DNA of 64,000 nucleotides from Nepenthes gracilis. Taxonomy: Eukaryota > Streptophyta > Magnoliopsida > Caryophyllales > Nepenthaceae. The DNA lies in the NCBI GenBank assembly GCA_033239525.1, contig BSYO01000014.1, positions 5,188,536 to 5,252,535 of the forward strand, given 5' to 3'. The position numbers and the translations under genes were made by a program. Shown one piece after another: positions 56,481 to 64,000 of the stretch. How positions within the stretch are numbered: position 1 is the first letter of the stretch; every line of letters starts with the position of its first letter. Under the pieces are notes generated by a model, which was not told the origin of the DNA, made no database searches, and saw only the letters and a program-made list of their open reading frames with translations.

Positions 56481-59400
56481 ATGGTTTGTTTACTTGGGTT
56501 TTCTCTATGTCTACTCTGCCGTTCCTTGCATTCTCCACTGACAACTTCATCACCTTATCCTAACTCTTCTGCACACTTATGCAATGAAGACGAGAGATTT
56601 GCCATGCTCGAGTTCGAGAACAGCCTCGCCATTGATCATTCGAGTCCAACCTCTCAGTCGTGTGCTTCATCGGGTCAAGTTCCTTATGCGAAGACGGTGT
56701 CGTGGAAGGTTGCAGGTAGCAATTGCTGTCAATGGGACGGGGTGACCTACAATCCCTTAACGGGGCGCATCATCGGGCTCGATCTTAGTTGTGGCAAGCT
56801 CTGGGGGACTATCCCAATGAACAGTGCCCTCTTCACGCTTCGCCATCTTCGAAGCCTAAACCTTGCCTTCAACGATTTCTTCCCTTCGTACATCTCCCTT
56901 GAGTTTGACTGATTCCCACAGTTGAAATACCTTAACCTTTCCTACTCTTTCTTCACCGGTAAAGCTCCATTGACGATTGCACAACTCCCTTAGCTAGCCT
57001 CCCTTGATCTCTCCCAGTTTTCTTACGGGATGCTCAAGATGCCCAATTTTGACATTGTCATCAGAAACCTAACCAGATTGAGAAAACTTCATTTCGACTA
57101 TGTACAGGTCAATTTAGACGCCACCACACTCTCGTCATTGACAAATCTCTCTTCCCTGACGGCATTGACTCTATCAGCCTGCAATATTTTCGGACCGCTT
57201 CCTGTTTGGATTTGGAATATTTCCCAAGAAATTGGCCTCTCAAGGAACCGATTCACCGGTGGATTGCCCTTAATGGTAGACATAAGTAAGCTTTTACAGC
57301 TAACCACACTTGATCTATCAATAAACTTACTGGACGGAAAAGTACCATCTTGGTTATTCAATCTGCCATCACTAAACAAATTAGACTTGGCTGGCAATCA
57401 ATTTTTTGGCCAACTTACTGTCAGCGAGGATGTCTCGAGCAGCTTGTCATTGACAAATCTCTCTTCTCTGATGTCACTGTCTCTAACGAGTTGCCATTTT
57501 TTCATACTACTTCCGGCTTGGATTTGGAATATTACCCAAGAAATTTTCCTATCAAGGAACCAGTTTACGGGTGAACTACCCTCAATGGTAAACATAAGTA
57601 AGCTTTCACAGCTAACCGTGCTCGATCTTTCAAAAAACTTACTGGACAAAGAAATACCATCTTGGTTATTTAGCCTACCATCACTCAACATGTTATACTT
57701 GGCAGACAATAAATTTTTTGGCCAACTTACTATTAGCGAGGATGTCGCTGGCAACAGAACGACTCTGTTGGAATATATTAATCTTAGTGATAATAAGATA
57801 CAAGGATCGATCCCAAATTCAATTTTTGAGCTCGTTAGCCTTGTAGCTCTCTTGCTTTCGTCGAACAATTTGAGTGGCATCATTGAATTTGGTACGTTCT
57901 ACAAGCTAAAAAACCTCACATATCTCAATCTATCACATAATCGCCTATCATTGTTGACAAAGAGCAGCAGTGCTATCAGCTCTAATGTGGCCGCCTACCC
58001 AAGATTACATGTCCTGGAGTGTTCCTCTTGCAATATTACAGAATTCCCTGATTTCTTAAGAACTCAAGAAGATCTAGTGGGTCTAAACCTCTCTAACAAC
58101 AAAATTCACGGCGATATCCCGAAATGGGCACAGAACATCGACAAGGATTCGGTAAATTACTTGAATCTCTCTTGCAATTTTCTAAGTGGCAGCCTGGACC
58201 TTCTTCAATGGAAATACTTGATGATTATTGACCTTCATTCCAACATGTTTGAGGGACCAACTCCTATACCGCCACCCTTAGCCATAATACTCTTAGCTTT
58301 GAATAACAGCTTCACCAGAGAAATGCCTTCTTTGATTTGAATGTTGGCCCCGCTTTATATCCTTGATTTGTCTTGTAACAATTTGAGCAGTGAGATACCG
58401 CGGTGTTTCAAAAATTTCGGCGGCGAGCTCCATGTGTTAAATCTAAGATCAAACAAACTTAATGGAACTCTTCCTTCAAGCTTTGGAAAATTCAGCAGGT
58501 TGGAGATCCTAGACTTGAATGGGAATCAATTGGAAGGGCACTTGCCACCATCTTTGCTGAGATATCAAGGACTAGAAGTTCTTGATGTGGGAAACAACAA
58601 TTTTAAGGGCACGTTCCCCTACTGGTTAAGATCCCTTCCGAAGCTGCAAGTATTAATCTTGCACTCTAATAACTTCCATGACAATTTAGGAGCCTCTAAG
58701 GCAAAGCACCCATTTTCAAAGCTGCATATTTTGGACCTCTCCAATGATGGCTTTAACGGCACCTTGCCAGGTAGTCTTCTCCACAGTTTTAAAGCAATGA
58801 TGAATTCTAATGAAACGAGAGGTAAATTGCAATATTTAGGCAACTTCTACTACAAATATTCAGCTATATTGAAGGTGAAAGGACTCAATGTCGAATTTAG
58901 TATGATCTAGACCGTAATAACCACCATAGACGTTTCAAATAATAAACTTGAAGGAGAAATCCCTGGGGTGATCCGGGATCTGGTTTCATTGCGGTGGCTC
59001 AACCTTGCACACAACAACTTCACTGGATGCATCCCACCTTTCCTCGTAAGCTTGAGTGAGCTCGAGTCTTTAGACCTATCCTCCTATATGTTGGAGGGCT
59101 GGATTCTTAGGGAACTAGCTAGTTTGACATTTCTCGAATTCTTCAATGTGTCTCGAAACCGACTTGTGGGACCTATACCACAAGGCCAACAGTTTGATAC
59201 ATTTCAAAATAACTCGTACTTGGAAAACCTTGGGTTGTGTGGTAACCCGCTATCAAAAAAGTGTGGGGAAGAAGAAGAACCATCAGATGCTCTGCCAAGG
59301 ATGGATCAGAATAACAATGATACTGAATATAAAGGTGCATTTGGTTGGGTGATGGTTGTGATTGGATATGGATGTGGGACGGTTATTAGATTGGTTGCCG

Positions 59401-59552
59401 GGTACTACATTGTTATTGCAAGGAACCTTATTTGGCTACTGAGATTGGCTCGGCGATTAAAAATGCTGGCAATCAACTTTTTTAAGAAATACAACGAAAA
59501 TTACTTTGCATATAGATTGTATAAATATGAAGGCAACAAATGTTATTTGTAA
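56481..59552 (+). pseudogene. Leucine-rich-repeat receptor-like protein pseudogene (Cf-9 / RLP type)
   Basis: Would encode a plasma-membrane immune receptor without kinase. One frame of 1,023 codons has no frameshift and four internal stops: TGA 56910-56912 (codon 144), TAG 56991-56993 (171), TGA 58338-58340 (620), TAG 58908-58910 (810). Domains in order: signal peptide (1 to about 24); N-terminal cap with C34 and W75...CCQWDGV (82-88); many extracellular LRRs of the LxxLxLSxNxLxGxIP type; an RLP C-terminal hallmark GPIPQGQQFDTFQNNSYL then NLGLCGNPLSKKC; an acidic linker; a transmembrane segment at about 955-979 with GYGCG; and a basic cytoplasmic tail ending at TAA. The transmembrane segment has Arg at about 970 where the family usually has Gly. 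No intron is needed. Length and order are typical for the family. Confidence 0.9.
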
Positions 59553-61181
59553 GAAGTTTATTGGATTATAATTATTTATGAATTATTAGAATTATCACAT
59601 TGTCTTATAATTTTAAAATGCGGAATTAACATTCATGACATATATTTTTAGAAAAAATTAAAATTAATTTTTCTCCCTGTATTATTATCTGTTTTTTATC
59701 ATAAGAGTTACAAAATTTTGTACATAAAATTCATCAGCGTATAATTTTTCAGGATAAATGTTGCAATGGTTTATAATATATATATATATATAGTTTTCTG
59801 CATCATCACTTGGGTGGCGTGATGTGGTCCGAGACCAGCTGTGACAATTTTCATGTAAGCCTTGTGATATTTAATTTATTTTTTGAAAATTTTGAAGTGC
59901 CAATATATAATGAATTTAGAGATGTAACCGTCTAACTTCCAAGTTAGATGTACAAAAGTTTGTATACTTGTTTTAATATAGAAATATTTAAGTATCAAAT
60001 TTTATTTAAATAGAAAAATACGTGTTAACTTCCTAATAAAAGAAAGTTTAGAGCATTATAATTTTTTTACATTAAGATATGATCAATTTATCGTACAAGG
60101 TGCATATTTATAGTTTTACTTAAAAAGATAGCTTTTCGAAAGTTTCTGAAAACTAAATTAACTATCAATTAAATTTGAAGTTTAGGGGCTAATTATTTGT
60201 TTTTGTTAGTCATTGTATTATTGTTTGACGGATAATAAATTTTAGACCAAATATAAAAATTATACATAATGTGACTTATGTAATATAAAACAATTAAGTG
60301 AAACAATAGTACATTTGATCAATCATGAATACATTTATTATTATTATAATTAAATATAAATATATTTGTTATTATCAAAATAGTTATATAAACTTTAAGC
60401 TAATACCTATAATTTTTATAACTTTTCAACATTTATGGAATCGCTAGCTTCCTAACAAATTGCTTTCTCGTCCTTTTCATAACCTTGCTTGCTGTGGTGT
60501 CAGCTGGTTGATGCGTTAGCATTGGTCCAAACCCTAGCTGAGCTACTACGAGTTCGGCCTTTCCATGCAAGTGTTGGGACTCTGACCCTTGGTGAGCTTT
60601 TATTCTTGCACTAGGACTTACTCTTGTTTAGATATCTTTGACTTTTTTTAGTGTTTTGATACCCATCTAGGATCTTAGATTATTTAGATTTTAATTATCA
60701 AGAATTTTAATTTTCTTAGAATTTCGGTGCTCCTATCTAAAACTTATGTCACGGTCAACTGAGATTTGTTATATTGGCATTAGGCCAGCATAGTCCTCTT
60801 GTGGTTTGAACATCTTAATATTTTATAAGATATAGATTGATCATAAGAATGTCTGACGATCTAGGATGTACCCCACCCATTATTCTATCTTATCATGTTC
60901 AAGGTCACGATCATTCTAGATTCAAAGACCAGGTAATTAAGTCTAATAACACCGTAGGCATGAAATTGACATCCTAATTTAGGATTTGGCGTACAGACAA
61001 AAGTCCCTAAATGCCCTAGTTTCAATTTAGCTGCTAAGTGTAGGTGAAAACAATCCTCTCTATTCCTTCCAACAAAATAAGAGAGTGAGAGAAAGCAAGA
61101 AAGAGTGAGACTGAGAAATGACAGGCATCGAACGTACATACACTAGTCAGGTGTTAATACACTCACATGCACTAGTGTGCA
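59553..61181. other. AT-rich spacer downstream of the receptor-like protein locus
   Basis: No gene seen. An AT microsatellite lies at about 59776-59792. From about 60430 to 61160 composition is more mixed, but frames are short and unrecognised. Confidence 0.45.
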
Positions 61182-63104
61182 TGTCACGACCCAGGAACAC
61201 AATATTCGCAGGTTAAAATAAAATCAATAATATATATATTCTATTAACCATAATAACCCAACCCGGGTGTGACAATTGAACACATACGGGACCCGATATG
61301 ATAAACCCCGCACAAGATCTCCCCGGATATAAATGGACAAACCTGATATACAACTGCTAACCATGATCGCTTGAGGAGGTATCAAATTTACAACAACTCA
61401 TCCACATAATACTATAACTTCAATATTCTACATACAATGATCAAGGCCATCATCCGGCTAGAAATAATAACCATAACATATCACGAGACCAGAAATATAC
61501 CAAATATAACATCTCCACTCGCCAAAAGGAATATCCGAGCCCGATCACGTCCGAGCTCCTGCAAGCGTATCCATACCACAGTATGAAGGGATAAAACATG
61601 AAAACGTGAGCCTATAGCTCAGCAAGTATCATCGTATAAAAACAGTACTCATAAATTAGGAATAGGGATATCGCATAGCAATCACGTAAAACAAAACACC
61701 ATGTCCGTGAAATATCTGAAAATCGAGGAGATGTCTCGTACTAAATCATAGTCTGTAATAACTCGTCCCTCCTGGACAAAATCATATAAATCACGATCCG
61801 GTAAAATCTCGTAGACGATATCATATCATATGATCCGAGGTCACATTACATAATCGCGACCATCACCACATCCGCGTGGGACACATACCGTCGTCCGGAT
61901 CTAAAACTCATAATGTAGAAATCAAGAGAAAACCGCCGGAACTAAAACATAAATCAAAACACGTTCCAGTTTTATCACATCAGCACGTACGAGACATTTC
62001 TATCGCCCATCCGTGGGCCAAACCACATATCTCAAATTATGGTACACCCAAATACGTGTAGAAATACAAAGCATGCACGAAATCGGAGAATCAAAGATCA
62101 ATGATACCAACTTGAGGAAGGGTTACCCTCGTCCGATAACCACGGTTATATCGGCTATGAATTAGGCCAGTAGCTCAAGGCCATCCATGTACTCTATCTC
62201 CAATAAATTAGGAACTTGCTCACTATGTTTTACCACCCGCGGCATTGGGTGCAACCTCAAGTTTTAGTTATATATTAGGACGTCCGAATATATTAGTTTT
62301 TCGTCGATTCCTTACGATGGTTCTCAATTGATTACACAGTAGGGCAGGTCAGCTACAAATATCTCAACCTTCCTTCCGGTAGAAGTAGCCTCAACCTTCC
62401 TTCCGGTGGAAGTAGCCTATCATATACGTCCCTGTCGGGACTAAGCCTCCCCGTCGGCAGTGGTACCAAATGTCTCGTGCCTCGGATCACATAAACGACC
62501 CCTTGGGTCTCGGACCGCCATGGTCCCGTAGTGATCCCGCCCTCGGCAGCATGCATGGTTAGTGCAAGGCCTGGTTTATGGTTCTACAATATACGGATTC
62601 ACAAATGTATATATATATATTGTCCGGGTGTCCAAAATTCCTCCAAATCATAAATACTAGTACAAAACCACCGTATAACCGATAAAATATACATGCATAT
62701 ACACAATTGATAAATTAGGGGTGTATAAAAATACATGCATGTTAGTAAAATCTCCCACAGTAGTCAAAATGCATCAGAAATTAAATCAGACCAAGAATAG
62801 GACTAGAGGATACTTGCCTTAACATATACTCCGCAGATCTGAAGAAAGGATGTCTCGAAGCACTCCAAATCTGGCATTTTCCTCTCCTGCCTCACGCGAG
62901 TGTTTTCTCTCTCCTCCGTTCTCCCCGCACGCAACTAATCTCCCCTCTGCGCAACTCCTCCCACACCACTGTCGCTGCTGCCGCAGCTCCTCTGCCGCCG
63001 CTCCACCACCGCGCCGGCTCACGTGGCCGTCAGTTTCTTAAAATTTAAGTTTGGAACCCGTCGCGATAGCCACGTGAGCGTACAAGACTATATTCAATGA
63101 AACA
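61182..63104 (-). repeat. LTR-like repeat, probable Ty3 type
   Basis: The left edge TGTCACGACCC is the reverse complement of GGGTCGTGACA, a common LTR 3' end in plant Ty3 elements. Read on the minus strand it contains ACTTGCTGAGCTATAGGCTC, a TGCCGAGGGCGGGATCAC block and two 27 bp direct repeats (62364-62390 and 62391-62417). A right edge at CAATGAAACA (about 63104) is possible. No matching target duplication was found and no gag-pol lies alongside, so it may be a solo or broken LTR. The short GC-rich frame near 62850-63040 is not treated as a gene. Confidence 0.45.
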
Positions 63105-64000
63105 ACCTTAGTATGGAGCGTCTGATTTCATCTTCTCAAAATTTAAGTCAGTTTCTTAATATATATTAAATTTTCGTTGATCCTAAACTTTTATATTCAA
63201 TAATATCGATGGATTGTCGACATATTTATAAAGTATTGATACATGAAAGATATTATGGACATCCCCTAGGCTTGAAAGCAGAACTAATTATCAAACTACT
63301 TCTCCCATTTTGTTTAAGATTTTGAATGATCCAATGAACTTTAATTTTAATTTTTTCTTTAACCAAAATCAAGATATTTCTCTTAATAAAGATATCTTCA
63401 AAAATATATGATTTCCAACTTCAAAAGTCAATTAAGACATTCTGATATCTTCTATCAGTTATAAATAGTTTTAAGTCGATCTCGCATCAAATGATTTTTT
63501 TTCTGATATCTTCTAAAATAATTTGGTCCCAAAAGTTTCCTATCTCTAATCCCTTCTAAATGAATTAAGGAATAAAATTTTTTTATATAATACTTCAAAA
63601 AGGTTTATACCGGCACTTACTTGATAACTATTGTAGGTAAACTCAACTAACAAAAAGTAGTCATCTCAAATTTCTTTTATCTTTAAGATTAAAGGTCTTA
63701 GCCTGTCTTTTAGGATTTCAATTATTTATTTTAATTATCCATCCATTTATAGATTATAAGTTATACTGAATTTCAAGTGAATACCTAACTCATAATGTAG
63801 GATTTTTTAAAAATTTAGATATGAACCATAGATCTCAATTTAGTACAAGTGAATTTAGGATTTCATGAAGCTTAACTATCTCAGTAATTTTTATTAATAA
63901 TTCTTTTTATTAATTTTTATTTTTATATATATTAATTTTTAATTAATTATTTAGATATTAATATTATATATGTAAATAATGCTATCAAAATAATTATTTT
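63105..64000. other. AT-rich sequence at the right end
   Basis: No gene or clear repeat boundary. The last 60 bases loosely resemble the AT-rich part of repeat R, but without its GGGCTCTGGGC landmark. Confidence 0.4.

Noticed and set aside
62850..63041. Ser/Pro-rich 63-codon ORF
   Set aside because: Short, GC-rich, within an LTR-like repeat, no domain; an LTR leader region is more likely.
63940..64000. Third copy of repeat R
   Set aside because: Only AT-rich similarity; the GGGCTCTGGGC landmark is missing.
1..64000. tRNA, rRNA or microRNA genes
   Set aside because: No cloverleaf with A and B boxes, no rRNA core and no convincing long foldback was seen by eye; a tRNAscan or RNA-family search was not possible.

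Overview
The window looks like a repeat-dense stretch of a flowering-plant nuclear genome. The evidence is plant L1-type LINEs with a DUF4283 ORF1, a Tat-lineage Ty3 retrotransposon, CACTA transposon ends, a Cf-9-like leucine-rich-repeat receptor-like protein gene, and a decayed GH18 chitinase of the tulip-bulb (TBC-1 / 'chitinase 2-like') type. The chitinase points to a monocot; I cannot name the species. I found no gene that looks intact. Both host-gene loci are pseudogenes and nearly everything else is mobile DNA or AT-rich spacer.

Layout. (1) 1-19,008 is a nest of one LINE family. A backbone copy (LINE A, minus strand, about 7.2 kb once insertions are removed) carries ORF1 (DUF4283), ORF2 (AP-endonuclease, reverse transcriptase, zf-RVT) and a 2.3 kb 3' UTR. 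It has been hit five times by its own family (3281-4710, 5381-9406, 10187-11197, 14008-15643, 16153-19000), and each insertion is flanked by a recognisable target-site duplication. Two of the insertions contain ORF1 joined directly to the 3' UTR with no ORF2, a 'half-LINE' layout. LINE A's own 3' end abuts the 5' end of another copy at about 768. (2) 19,009-20,151 holds unresolved sequence, a 100-base gap and a CACTA-type terminus. (3) 20,227-32,276 is a GC-rich Tat-lineage Ty3 element with a perfect 5 bp duplication (ATATT), two LTRs, recognisable but ruined protease-RT-RNaseH-integrase, and about 5 kb of sequence without recognisable genes before the 3' LTR. (4) 32,277-39,250 is decayed repeat DNA and AT-rich spacer with a second CACTA-type end at 37,761. 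(5) 39,253-40,181 is the chitinase pseudogene, followed at 40,797-42,970 by a ruined Ty3 gag-pol fragment. (6) 43,390-52,679 is a large LTR element without coding capacity, in a three-LTR tandem arrangement, packed with six kinds of minisatellite. Its LTR 3' region and primer-binding site resemble those of the Tat element. (7) 56,309-59,552 is a receptor-like protein gene with four in-frame stops and no frameshift. (8) 61,182 to about 63,104 is an LTR-like repeat in AT-rich DNA.

How the parts relate. The LINE copies share a conserved 3' tail with two predicted hairpins, which fits recognition in trans by one reverse transcriptase. The non-coding LTR element has Tat-like priming and terminal signals, which fits mobilisation by Tat-lineage proteins. 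These are inferences from sequence reading alone; no alignment or database search was run.
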